A stretch of 64,000 nt of DNA from NCBI RefSeq assembly GCF_035222375.1, contig NC_085891.1, positions 1,674,001-1,738,000 of the forward strand. The letters are read 5' to 3'. Of the stretch, positions 1 through 10,290 are shown one piece after another. Origin of the DNA: Podospora pseudocomata (Eukaryota > Ascomycota > Sordariomycetes > Sordariales > Podosporaceae). The notes beneath the pieces are model-generated. The model ran no database searches and was not told the DNA's origin. It worked only from the letters and a program-made list of their open reading frames with translations. The stretch's first letter is position 1, and the number at the start of each line of letters is the position of its first letter. The position numbers were made by a program, and so were the translations under genes.

Positions 1-898
1 TTCCCAAGCGATGACAACAGCGTCTTTACCACACCACTCGACGTATTTTGGTGGGATCTTGGATTTGGAGTCATGCTCGCTCAGGTTCTCCTCAAAAGTG
101 CTGTTGATAACGTATACTCTGCCGGCCTTGGTGTATAAGGCGACAAACTTTCCGTTTGACGATACAGTGATATGAGTGAAGGGCCCTTGATCCAGGCCTC
201 GATCTTCACAAGCTGCGGCATCGGAAACATAGATAGTTTGGCCAATGCTCAACAGCACTTCGACAGACCGAGAGTTGGTATATGACGGCGGTATAAGACT
301 CCACGAGTGAACCTCTCCCTCGGGAGGTGGTGCAAGAAGCTTCGGCCGAGGCTCGCTATATGATGAGACTGAGACGAGAGAGTTGTTGTTCAACAGCGCA
401 ACCAGCCCATGGGCATAGAATCGACATGACTTGACACCCGAATCCTCAGCACCATTTCCCAGAGAGAACTGTGTAAACTCTCCCTGTAAATCAAAGTAAC
501 ATCTCACAGTACCGTCGGCGGTGACGACCAGCAACTTCTCATCCTCAGACCAGCCAAGGCCCTTGATAGAGCCGCTGTCCCATGGAATAGAGAGTATGGG
601 CTCACCCCCAGCGCAGCTGTAAATGTCGATGCTTGGTTTGGATGTTCTTGTGGGCTGGTAAGCTACCAGTTTGCCTTCATCACGATATAAAGCTGTCGGG
701 TGTCAACATCAATGAACGGAAACCGGGGAAACGCGGGTTGCATCCACACTCACCTATAGCACCGCTATAAGGTGCACCAGCGACGATGTAGTTGTCAAGG
801 TCCAGATCCTGATCAAAAACCTGGGTATACAGCTGAACCTTGCGGTAAAAAGACGGGCCAAGCTGTTCCCAGCCTGCAGTTGGATGAGCGACGTCCAT
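1..898 (-). CDS. vps16: Vps16, HOPS/CORVET tethering subunit (partial, N-terminal 278 residues)
   Basis: Vps16 is a core subunit of the HOPS and CORVET tethers that drive endosome and vacuole fusion, including autophagosome-vacuole fusion. Exon 1 is 754..898 and exon 2 runs from 692 to the window edge. The 61-nt intron (693..753) starts GTGAGT and ends CAG, and the join restores the frame. The N-terminus (SFYRKVQLY, then VAGAPYSGAIALYR) matches the Vps16 start as I know it. The following beta-propeller shows IPWDSGSIKGLGWSEDE and a DGTVRCY strand, typical of Vps16. The C-terminal alpha-solenoid lies outside the window. The start is the first ATG in frame and faces ATG16 across a short spacer. 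Family assignment is secure; only completeness is lacking. Confidence 0.9.
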
Positions 899-1309
899 CT
901 TTTATCATCTCCCCATATTTGGTCTCTGTGGATGTTGTTTGGTGATGGATAGTGCGGATATCCCAGCAGCTCACTGAAGCTAGGGGAGCTCACCGGCCGT
1001 GACGCCGCCAGCCCGCCCGCCCAGGCTCTAACTGTGAGCTGGCCCGGCTGAACCCAAAATCCACACTGTGCGCCTCCTGCCGTTTGGACAAATGAGGCAA
1101 CCCCAACCCCCAAGCTTGACAAATCCCCTGTCACAATGGCGGGGTTCCAGCTGTAAAGCTCACCAGCTCACGTCGTTTAACTCTCACTACATTGTTGCCC
1201 GACTTTAAACTCTCGGGCATCTTGCTTTCCGTTGCTTTAAACTTGTTTCTCTTCATTCTTGTCTTTGTCGGGTAATACTTCCTTCCATCTATCATCCCAT
1301 CCCCCAACC
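899..1309. promoter_or_regulatory. Divergent VPS16-ATG16 spacer (shared promoter)
   Basis: These 411 bp separate the start codons of VPS16 (minus strand) and ATG16 (plus strand), so both 5' leaders and core promoters must fit here. The plus-strand side becomes pyrimidine-rich just before the ATG16 start, as in many fungal leaders. A CACGTC at about 1171 and a GC-rich block at about 990-1025 are visible, but I cannot assign a factor. No TATA box stands out. Confidence 0.6.
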
Positions 1310-1566
1310 ATGCAAAACTGGCGAACAGAATACATCACCGGAATCAAGGATGCCGAGAAGCAACATCCCGTCAACCGGGAGCTAATCGCAGCATGTCAGT
1401 TTTATCCACCCACAAGACCGACAACACCACCAACCCCGCTATCACCACCTCCTCTCCCCTCCCCTCCCAACTAACCTCCCTCCTTCTATCTCAGACTCCC
1501 AACTCTGCGACCGCCTCTCCAACCTCGAAGCCGAAAAAGCCCTCCTCCAATCTCAACTCCAACTCC

Positions 1567-1610
<44 letters not shown>

Positions 1611-2093
1611 CCCCCTCTTTCCTCCTCCCGCAAAACCACCACCACCACCCCCCCTCCAACCTCCTCCGCCTCTTCCGACGATACCAACGCAACCATTACC
1701 CGCCTCCGCCTCGACCTAACCGAAGCCCTCCGCTCCAAATCCCAATTCCAATCCCGCCTCGCAAAATCCGACGATGAGCTCGCCCGCCTCCGCGCAAAAA
1801 CCACCTCCGATTCCAAAGCCCTCGCAGACCTGACCGCCCAAGCCCGGACACTATCCCGCAAACTCCGTGACCGAGAAGAAGAACTCCGCGCGAAAAACAA
1901 GCTCGTCGCCGACGTCCAAGATGAGCTCGCCGTGCTAAACATGCAGCTCGACCAGGTGGAAAAGCAGCGCGCAAAGAGAGAGGCTGAGTACAACCACCTC
2001 CTGAGCCGGTATATGGCGCGCGTGGAGCAGGAGACCGAGGCGATGAATCTGGAGCATGACAAACCTTCTTCATCCACAAAACAGAAGAGGTGA
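1310..2093 (+). CDS. atg16: Atg16, autophagy E3-like complex subunit
   Basis: Atg16 dimerises through a coiled coil and binds Atg5, placing the Atg12-Atg5 conjugate on the phagophore so that Atg8 is lipidated there. Exons are 1310..1394 and 1495..2093, giving 227 residues. The intron starts GTCAGT and ends CTCAG, and the join gives IAAYSQLCDRLSNLE. The N-terminus (WRTEYITGIKDAEK, residues 4-17) is the short Atg5-binding helix. Residues about 95-218 form a long heptad-rich coiled coil with many R, E and L residues, as in fungal Atg16. Between them lies an uninterrupted run of 15 Gln (residues 53-67), all CAA codons. The length fits the short fungal form without WD40 repeats. A further 3' intron reading past the TGA is possible but not needed. 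Confidence 0.85.
1566..1610 (+). repeat. (CAA)15 microsatellite coding polyGln in ATG16
   Basis: Fifteen perfect CAA units lie in frame in ATG16 exon 2, just before a Pro/Ser/Thr-rich linker. Pure CAA runs are slippage-prone, so length variation between strains is expected. Confidence 0.95.
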
Positions 2094-2457
2094 TTTTGCG
2101 CGGTGGCAAAGCAATGTTGGCATCAGCCATATTCACTGGTATACTTGTGAATGTATGGGGATATCTGAACAGAAAAGGTACGTATGCTATACATGCGGTT
2201 TCAGTCGCTCGCGCTATTCCTTCTCTTCTTTTCCGCTTCCTCTCTTTCTCCTCCTCCCTTTTTATACATGAAAACAATCCTGACAAGCCATACTCGTGCG
2301 AAGTATTCAACGCTTTCAACCTAAACCCAACAAACAGACCATATAACCGTCCTCCATTTCCATCCTAGCACCGCGCTTTTTAGGAACGCTCAACGTTTTC
2401 AAAAAACAAAAACGCTCCTTGTCCTAACAGAAACAAAAGAAAAAAGAGACAGGAAAA
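2094..2457. other. Convergent 3' region between ATG16 and DOT1
   Basis: The two genes point at each other here, so both 3' UTRs lie in these 364 bp. Pyrimidine-rich stretches and an A-rich segment at about 2400-2460 are present. I see no further gene. Confidence 0.5.
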
Positions 2458-4096
2458 TTACTTCCTCGTCGAAATACAATACGTCCCCGCCGCCCCCGTC
2501 CAGCTGACGTACTCCTCCGGGTACGTCAAATGCTCCACATCCAAGATCGACGAAGCGACATCGTTCTCAGCCAGCTTGTTGTCGTGCACAAACGTCTTAA
2601 GCGACACAATCTTGCATCCAATCTTGAGGTCGAGAAACATGTTGACGAGGTTGTCGTTGAGCTGCGAGGTGAAGGCCTGATTGTTCACCAGCACCACGTC
2701 GGCCCGCTTAAGGGACTCGAGGATCGGTTCGTTCTTACGGAAATCGCCCCTCTCGAGGTAGACCTTTCCGGGCGCTACCCCCCACAGCCGGCAGCGGGCG
2801 GCGAATTCCTTTTTCTGCGCGTCGGCGAGGTTGCAGGCGTTTTCCATCATTTCGCACCCCCAACTTTCGCAGCCTATTTCGAGGGCTGCTTGGAGCACGA
2901 CGTTGCCAACGCCGGATCCCAGATCGACAAAAACCATGTCCGACGTCAGTTGGGTGCGCTCGAAAATGTCCGAGATGAAGGGGTGGAGGAGCTCGCCGTA
3001 GACGTTGTCGGTGCCGTTTTCGTACTTGGCGAGGAGCTCGACTTTGGGGGCTACGGTGCGGTCGTATACCTGGTCTAGGATGAAGGCGACGAGTTCCTGC
3101 GGGACTCCTCGCATGTTTTCTAGGTTCTTGGCGATCACACCTTTGCGCTGGAGGGCGAACAGACTTTCGCTATATTCTTTGAGCGCTTCTTTGAAACCCT
3201 TGCCGTCGTTTAGATTTTTGCAGCGTTCTAACCGGCGGTAGATGCCGGAGTTTTGGTCTAGAAACGGGCGGGCTTCCTCTTCGGAGAGGTAGATGGATGC
3301 GACGTGGCGGACAACGGTCAGGATGTCTTGAGCGCCTTCGATCTTGTCTTTACCTTTTACCAGTTCGTATCTGTGGAAGAGGTGGACTGTTAGCTTTTTT
3401 CAATGCGCGCATATTGACTTGCACCTTTGTCGAGAACAAAAGATGGCAGTTGTAGAAGGTAGATATTAATATAGAACAAGCGTACTTCTCCCTGTGGTTC
3501 GAGCCCGGGTAGCGCAACCGGACGCCTACCTCATCTCTTGACAGTCCCATAACCGGTTGGCACTTTTCGCTGAGGCTGGCGACTTCGACGGCGTGAATTA
3601 CTGGCAGCAACTCGCCTTCGGACTCCCTGTCGCCCTTCCACATCTTTGGGTGGCGGACCCGGCGGTTGGGGTCATGTCGTCGCAGCTGTTCGAGACGCTT
3701 GAGGCGCTTTCGTGGGTCGAGCTGGTCTTGCCAGTCGTCGTCGGAGGCGGAGTCAGAATCGGAGTCTGAGTCGAAGGACGGGGAGGCGGGGGAGTGGCTG
3801 GCTCGAGGTCGCTTTCGGCTGTTGCTGGATGTAGAGGAGGAAGGGGCTTTCAGGGCGGATGATGGGTCGAGGTAGCGGGAGGAGCCATTTTGGGACTTGC
3901 GGGCGGAGGGCGGGAGGGGGGATGCGCGAGGTGTTGAGGTTGTGGAGGGGGATGCGCGCACCGAGGAGGAGGGGATTCGGGAGGTGGAGGGGGGGGCGGA
4001 AGTAGGTTTTGGCTTGGGTTTTTCGGGGAGGGTCTTCTTTACGGCGCGGACTTCGGTTTTTACTTTGAATTTTGATTTTTGGTTGAAGATACTCAT
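2458..4096 (-). CDS. dot1: Dot1, histone H3 lysine-79 methyltransferase
   Basis: Dot1 is the non-SET methyltransferase that modifies H3K79 on nucleosomes and affects silencing and DNA-damage checkpoints. Exons are 3486..4096 and 2458..3370, giving 507 residues. The 115-nt intron (3371..3485) starts GTACGC and ends CACAG, and the join reads HREKYELVKG. The C-terminal catalytic fold is clear: [13 protein letters not shown] (about 320-332), the SAM-binding [10 protein letters not shown] (352-361), a GDF motif (about 412) and VNNQAF (432-437). Residues 1-200 are basic and low-complexity with a Ser/Asp alternating patch, the kind of tail that contacts DNA and histones. I chose [16 protein letters not shown] as the start because it resembles the fungal Dot1 start. 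The open frame extends further upstream but as low-complexity sequence. Confidence 0.9.
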
Positions 4097-6436
4097 CTTC
4101 GAGGTGGGACACGCTGGTGAGGCTTCGGGGGCGGGGGGAGGGGGGGGGGGTTTGTTGGTAAAGTGGAGAAGCAGGGGGTATATGAGGGCGGTTTTGACCA
4201 AGAATAGGGGGAGGAGGGTTGGGCGTAGAGTGGTGGTTGGAGGGGTTCGCAGGTGAAGCTGTATGGAATGGGATCTGAGAATGGAACGGGAGCGACGACG
4301 CGTGGCGCTGGCGCGACGGGAATATCGCTGTCGCAAGTATGAAAGACCGCTGTGAAGACGTCTTAGATAGTTGGGCTATATGAAGAGTGTCCGCCAAGGG
4401 TATAGTCGTCTTGTGGTACCGTATAGTCAGGAGAGGGGTCGTTGCTGGACGTGGGTTGCGGTGGTGGTGAGACACAGGTGTGGGAGGATTTCAGCTCGGT
4501 GAGGCGGCAGCGCTCATTTTCTCCCCGCTGAGCGTCAAGGCAAGGCGGCTTTGGCAGCTGCCGGCTCGCAGAAAGGCCGTGCTAGCGACCCTGCACTGTG
4601 GTGCCATTTCTCGAAGTCATGTGACTCGACTTGGCGGGACAGGTGCGAGTGGGGCAGGCGATAACGAGATAAGACGATATCGTCCGATAAGGAGCACCGA
4701 TACGGATACAACCTCTCAGATTCCTGTGTAAGTGGACGGTTGGCCTCCTTGTATTATCTCAGAGATCTCAGAGTACAGCACTTCAGTTTTGAGGCATGCT
4801 GATTGTACAAAGTCTCACACACGAGCCACACGAGCCTGCTATGGTCTCAGTGTGAGGACCCTGTGTATCACCACGGAGCTTACGACGGACTCTCATGGAG
4901 ATGACCATCTGTCTGCTTCTCAGACCACCACACTGGAGGCCCCTTGGTACTCTGAAGAGTGAGATAGAGCATCTCAACGGCCCTCGAAGCAATTGAAGCT
5001 GAATAGACGTGACACGAATCACATGCTCACGTGTAAAAAAGATTGTTCTGGTCCGTTCTACTGTATCCAGCTGGTTGGGATCACTGATCTACTGGTCTGT
5101 GAACATTTATCCGATCGAAATTGAGGGAATCCAACAAAGGACATTCGCTCGTGATTGGGAAGCTTGAAGTGCATGCTCGGAGCAGGGGGTGAGGGGAGAA
5201 ATCGTCTGATCGTCTTGTCAGGCGACGAGAACAAGCGGCTGCCCACGCCTCTAGCTCTTGAAGCTCAGGCAAATTAGCTTGAAGGTGGAAATTCGTGGCC
5301 AGCAGAAACTGGGATCTTGTACAACAGCAAAAGGCGATGGTAGTGGCTGTCAACGCTGTCAAGAGATTGGTGCAATGCCAAGGCTCACATCTATGACGTC
5401 ATGGATCGCAACGTCCTTCGTTTGCAGCCACAACGTCGCGAGACTGTTGCTTTGTGCTTCAAAGCCCAACCGTTACGTCAATCTCCCCATTTCCGGGGTG
5501 TTTGTCCGCAGTGGATTCTGGAGCTGGTTTTACACACGTGTGTGTGGAGGAGGAGAGCTGTCATCAAAATCCCTGAATGCTCGCCATCTCCACCGAGGAA
5601 TATTCACAAGCTTAACAGTCGCATTGCAGATCTAGAGCAGTCACAATGGGTAGATGGCAGACATGTTCCACACCTCACACGGCGGTCGGCACGCGGGAAG
5701 CCGATTCGTTTATGGGAACCGGCCGCCAAGATGGGTTCAGGAATCGGCCAGGTGGTTCAGGGCCATCGAATCAGGGCGGTGGGATCTGGAGAGCTTTGTT
5801 TGGGATGACAACAGCCATGGCCCGCAGCTGGAGCTGTGACGCATGCATTGAATCGCGGGAAGAGCTCGAATCCATGCTGGGCCAGAACCCCTGCCGGTGA
5901 TCTGCCAGCTTCATGGCAGTGTCTCTCACTCTCTCCTCTGTGAGCTGCATGTTCGTGGTGCTGTGTCGTGTAAGGGTTGCAGCTACTGGCTATTTGCTCT
6001 ATGCCCCATTGAGGGAAAGGACCAGTCAAACTGGGTGACTGGCTGTGGCTCGACGACTCAAGCAGGATCAAGGAAGCCGTCTGTATCTCTCTCCTTCCTT
6101 TTGGTATGACGCATTCAATCATTTCACAAGTGCTCCCCACGCTGCAACGTCACTTCTTGGTCCCTCCTGGTCTTGTCCTCTCTTTTCTTGCTTACTGGTA
6201 TTAAACGGCCTCCCACCGCCACCCGTGATCATACACCGGTCATCCTCTAAAACCTCGTTACTTCCCAGACCTTGTCTGCATATTCCACTTTACCTCGAGA
6301 CACACGACTCGCAGCATTCGATACCCCGATACCCCGCCCACAGTTTAGTTGTCGTTTTTTTTTTTTTTTGAGATACCCCCAGGACTCTACTAGTGATACC
6401 CTGTTTCCTATCAGCCAGCTCCCAGATCCAACCGTC
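4097..6436. other. 2.3-kb divergent spacer between DOT1 and the HAM1-like gene
   Basis: No convincing gene is visible. The open frames are short, overlap on both strands and match nothing I know. The last 300 bp before 6437 are pyrimidine-rich with a T tract near 6356-6369, consistent with the promoter and leader of the downstream gene. Confidence 0.45.
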
Positions 6437-9335
6437 ATGGCTACCAACGGCGCAGCGAAGGTCAACAGACCAACCAACACTAAGGAGAAGGAGGCCGATG
6501 TCAACCGCAAGCTTCAGTTCTACGGTATTGCCAGTGCCTTCCAGAATGGCAAGGTGCCATCGGTATGTTTGCTTCTCAGCAAGAATCTCTCGTTTGCCTG
6601 TCTCTAACAATGCCTCCAGAACGACCAAATCGATGTCGCCCTGAGCAGCTTCCTCGAGTCTAAGGCGCTCTCGAACCCCTCATCCAAGTTGTCTGGCGAT
6701 GGAAAGGCGCTCGTTGCTGATTTCAGAGAAGTGGTGAAGCAAGCAAAGAACCTCCTTCTGTCCAAGAACGAGGGCAACCTGCTTCAAGATTTCATCTGGC
6801 AAACACAGCAATTCGACCCCAAAACCGTCAATGTTCCTGGTGCTCCCGTTGACAAGGACACGGCGCAGCAACATGGTAACCAGGCTCTTGAGGGTTTCCG
6901 CACCCTCGGAACCCTGATCATCACCAATGGCCAGTTCCGCAAACTTCGTAAGTTGTCTTTCTTCTGGAAGGGACCAGTCACCATGCTAACTCATGCCCAG
7001 TCAAGGACGCTACTATACTTCTCCGCGATATGGCTGGTGACGCCGCCACCAATGCGGCTGCCCGCGTTAAGCCTTCACATGAGGATCTTAACCAGATTGA
7101 CACTCCGGCTGCGGACAACACCTGGCACGAGGCCCCCGATTTCAAGCAAGGCAAGGAGGAGATGAAGAACAAGTTGGGCAGCTACTACAAGGGTAATCCC
7201 AAGGAGGATGCGAAGGCTGTTGCTGCCGAGGGCACCTCCACTGCCCATCCCACTGGATCCTCTGACCCCAGAGATTTGGCTGGCACTGCGGCTCGCGAGC
7301 AGGCTCATGGCGGATCAACCGGCATCAATGCTGTCGGTGGTGCCCAGGCCGCCACTAATGCCGCAAAGCGCCAGCTCGATGCCAACCTTGACCAGGAGGC
7401 CAAGGACAAGGCCAAGGCGAAGAAGGACGAGTATCGTGCCCGTACTAAGGATTACTTCTCCAAGAAGATGCCCCAGGAGCGCCGCGAGCAGACTATCTGG
7501 CGTCTCAAGGTAAGTCCTGTTGAACACCATTTTTGTCTCTTCCGTTCTAACATTGTTTGCAGAAAATGGTTCTGGAGTGCCAGCAGCATCCCGATTATCA
7601 CGCCGCCATCACCACCTTGTTGAACCTTGCTGAAATGTACGGTGATCATGCCAACCGGTTGGCCAAGGGCGGCACTGGTACTGTCAAGGAGACCCGCACT
7701 GGTTTGGCCCAGGCCGAGGGCGACCTCAAGACTTTGATCGAGCGCTTTGCCAACGGCACTTCCACTGACGACCTTTGGGCCTCGATCAATGCCATCTATG
7801 AGGACGCCGACCGGGATCCTGAGCTCAAGGGCTGGTTCAGGTCCTTGAACGTCTACATCCGCCGCTGCCTCCAGGAGCAAGGCTACATCCTCGACGACGA
7901 TTCCAACGTTCAGTGGAACGCCCTCTACGACCAGGGCAACTACCTTCTCCGCACCAAGTACCGCGTCCACACCGATCGCATTGTCGATGAGATCAAGTTC
8001 TTGGGTGACCAGTTTGATCAGGACCCCCAGAACAAGGCTTTCGCCAACTCGTTGACCAAGCTCTTCACCGAGCTCGGCAATGATGAGAATGGCAAGCCCA
8101 CCTTTAAGCCCCATCTGGTCAAGGATCTTACCGATGTCATCCTCCCAGCCATGTTTGAGAAGATCGCATATATCCCTGTGCCACGCATAGAGTACTCTGA
8201 CCATCAGATTGATGCGGTCATTGAGAACCTTGTTCTTGAGAGCGACAACTTCATGCCCAACATTCTCGAGATTGCTAGTGAGAACTACATGCGATTTGGG
8301 CGCAAGAATTTGAGCAACAAGAGCAAGCACTCGATCGATATCAAAGTTGCCGGAGTCCAGATGGATTTGCGCGATGTCAGCTACTACATCAAGCGCAAGC
8401 AGGGCTTCCCCTCCCTCACCGACACGGGTGTGGCTAACATCCTGCTCGCCGGCGATGGGTTCAGCTTTCGTATGAAGATGGCTACCCCCGACGAGCGGGA
8501 TTCGCAGAACTTTTTCAAGATTGACAAGGTGGATGTTGATGTCAAGAACCTGCACATCAAGCTGTCCAAGTCTAACCACAAGCTTCTGTTCGGCCTCTTC
8601 AAGCCCATCATGCTCAAGGTCCTCCGCCCTGGTCTGCAGAAGGCTTTGGAGAAGGCCATCAAGGACCAGGCGGTCAAGCTGGATAGAATTCTCTTCCAGA
8701 TCAAGCAGGAGGCCGACCGTGCCATGGATCAAGCCCGTGAGGATCCCGAGAATGTTCCCAACATTTACAACCGCTACGTCACTGCGGCCCAGAAGCAGAT
8801 TCTGCAGGGCAAGCAGAAGGCCGAAGCCGTTGCGGCTGACAAGAAGGTCAACTACGCCATCACCAAGGAGGACAGCATGTTCCCCAACATCCACCTTCCT
8901 GGCGGCATCAGCTCCAAGGCCACCGAGTACAAGGAGCTTGCCCGCAAGGGTGACAAGTGGGAGAGCCCTGTCTTTTCGATTGGCAGCGCCTCCAAGAGCC
9001 GTGACATCCCTCCCGCCCCTACCGTCACTCGCAAGCCGCACACCACCTCGGCTGACACTGCTGCTGCCCATGGCGGTGCTTATGCCGGTAATGACGGTGC
9101 TTATGCTGGCAACGGCGGTGCCTATACAGGTAACGGCGGTGCCTATGGTGGTAACGGCAGTGCTCATGTTGGCAATGGTGGCGCCTACTCCAACGGCGGT
9201 GCCTACTCCAACGGCGGCGCCTATGCCCATGGTGGTGCTCTTAATGGCAGCGCTCTCAATGGTGGCGCCCTCAAGGACAAGACCCAGCTTCCACCAGCCG
9301 CTACCACGACTGCACCCGCTGGTTATGCCGTTTAA
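6437..9335 (+). CDS. HAM1-like (DUF5923/DUF4449) fungal protein with BPI-like C-terminal region
   Basis: Exons are 6437..6562, 6620..6947, 7001..7509 and 7563..9335 (911 residues); the introns are 53-57 nt with GTATGT/GTAAGT donors. I read this as the fungal HAM1-like family, whose N-terminal half was catalogued as a DUF and whose C-terminal half resembles bactericidal permeability-increasing, lipid-binding proteins. Visible support includes the helical N-terminus (KLQFYGIASAFQNGK, then SFLESKALSNPSSKLS), a charged KDKAKAKKDEYRARTKDYF segment and a long region with DVSYYIKRK and GDGFSFRMKM strands. No signal peptide or membrane segment is visible, so a cytosolic or peripheral-membrane role is inferred. 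The C-terminus (about 824-890) is a degenerate repeat of GGAYxGN units ending in Gly/Ala/Asn-rich sequence. Exact biochemical function is unknown to me. Confidence 0.75.
9068..9270 (+). repeat. Degenerate tandem repeat coding GGAY(x)GN units
   Basis: About ten imperfect 18-24-nt units encode Gly-Gly-Ala-Tyr with Gly-Asn spacers at the C-terminus of the HAM1-like protein. Units differ mainly at synonymous positions, which suggests selection on the peptide rather than fresh slippage. Confidence 0.8.
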
Positions 9336-10109
9336 GGAGGTGATGTGATTGTTTTTGTTGTGGAAAGAAAAAGTGAGTGGGCTTTTGGGATTATGATACC
9401 AGAGTGCAACAGGTTTTTCGGAAAAGGGAGTCAAGTTTTTTTTATACCCAGTTACAGTAATAATGAGCAGTTGCGATGGGGAGGATTGGTTTAGTTGTGG
9501 AGGAGACAGACTGCGTTAATAACGAAGGGCTGGCCCAAGGAAATGAGGAGGGCTGGAAAGGTTAGGTTGTATGTGTCTTAAGTAGTGTATCCCCTATGTG
9601 GTAGCTCTTTTTCTTTTGACGCGTGATGAATACCACGATGAGTTCTTTTTTACTTGATGTCGTTTGAGATGATGTGTGTTGTGAAGTTCTGATCTGTTGG
9701 AAATGATGACGTCTGAGAGCTATGCCGTCGATGATACTTGGGGTTAGGGTTATAGGTGCACTGCTGCCTGTTGCTAGCTCGGGGAGGACCCCAGGCAACG
9801 ACCGGGTCTCATAACAAAGGTGTATACATGATCAGGAGGGGGCCGGTGAGGTTGAATCCGCGATTCTTTCATCAAACATCAGTGGATGATGAGAGCTTTG
9901 AAATTCCGATCTGGAGTTGTTTTTGAACGTCCAAAGAAGTTCGCACGACTTTCAATTCCGAACTTGGAGTGGCTCAAGGGAGGGAGGTGAAGCTCGCGCC
10001 AGCCAACTAACACCGACCGCTCTTTTTCTCTTTCTGGTCAATCTTGCCCATCGACACTTTATTTTATCTTCATCGACAAGAGAAACACTGGAAGAAAAGT
10101 TTGCAAGAG
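9336..10109 (+). promoter_or_regulatory. Spacer between HAM1-like gene and LIG4 with telomere-like motif
   Basis: Both genes are on the plus strand, so this holds the upstream 3' UTR and the LIG4 promoter. At 9740..9752 there is GGGGTTAGGGTTA, two telomere-type repeats, about 360 bp upstream of the LIG4 start. No further coding sequence is convincing. Confidence 0.5.
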
Positions 10110-10256
10110 ATGGCGTCGCAGAGAAGACGAGATCACCGGCAGGGTCCCGACGCGGAGGCTGTCGAGGAGGACGAGGCGCAGTATGGGAGGGGTGGGATGA
10201 GCATGGAGGAAGTTGATCAGCAGTACGTTCGTTCCCCCTTCTAACACATCAACCAT

Positions 10257-10290
<34 letters not shown>

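Noticed and set aside
3371-3485. GC-AG or GTGCAA donor for the DOT1 intron
   Set aside because: A GTACGC donor slightly upstream restores the phase and gives HREKYELVKG, in line with the Dot1 family.
7452-9434. 660-codon open frame antisense to the HAM1-like gene
   Set aside because: It mirrors the well-supported spliced gene on the plus strand. It is a by-product of biased codon use, with Val/Leu-rich sequence and no family features.
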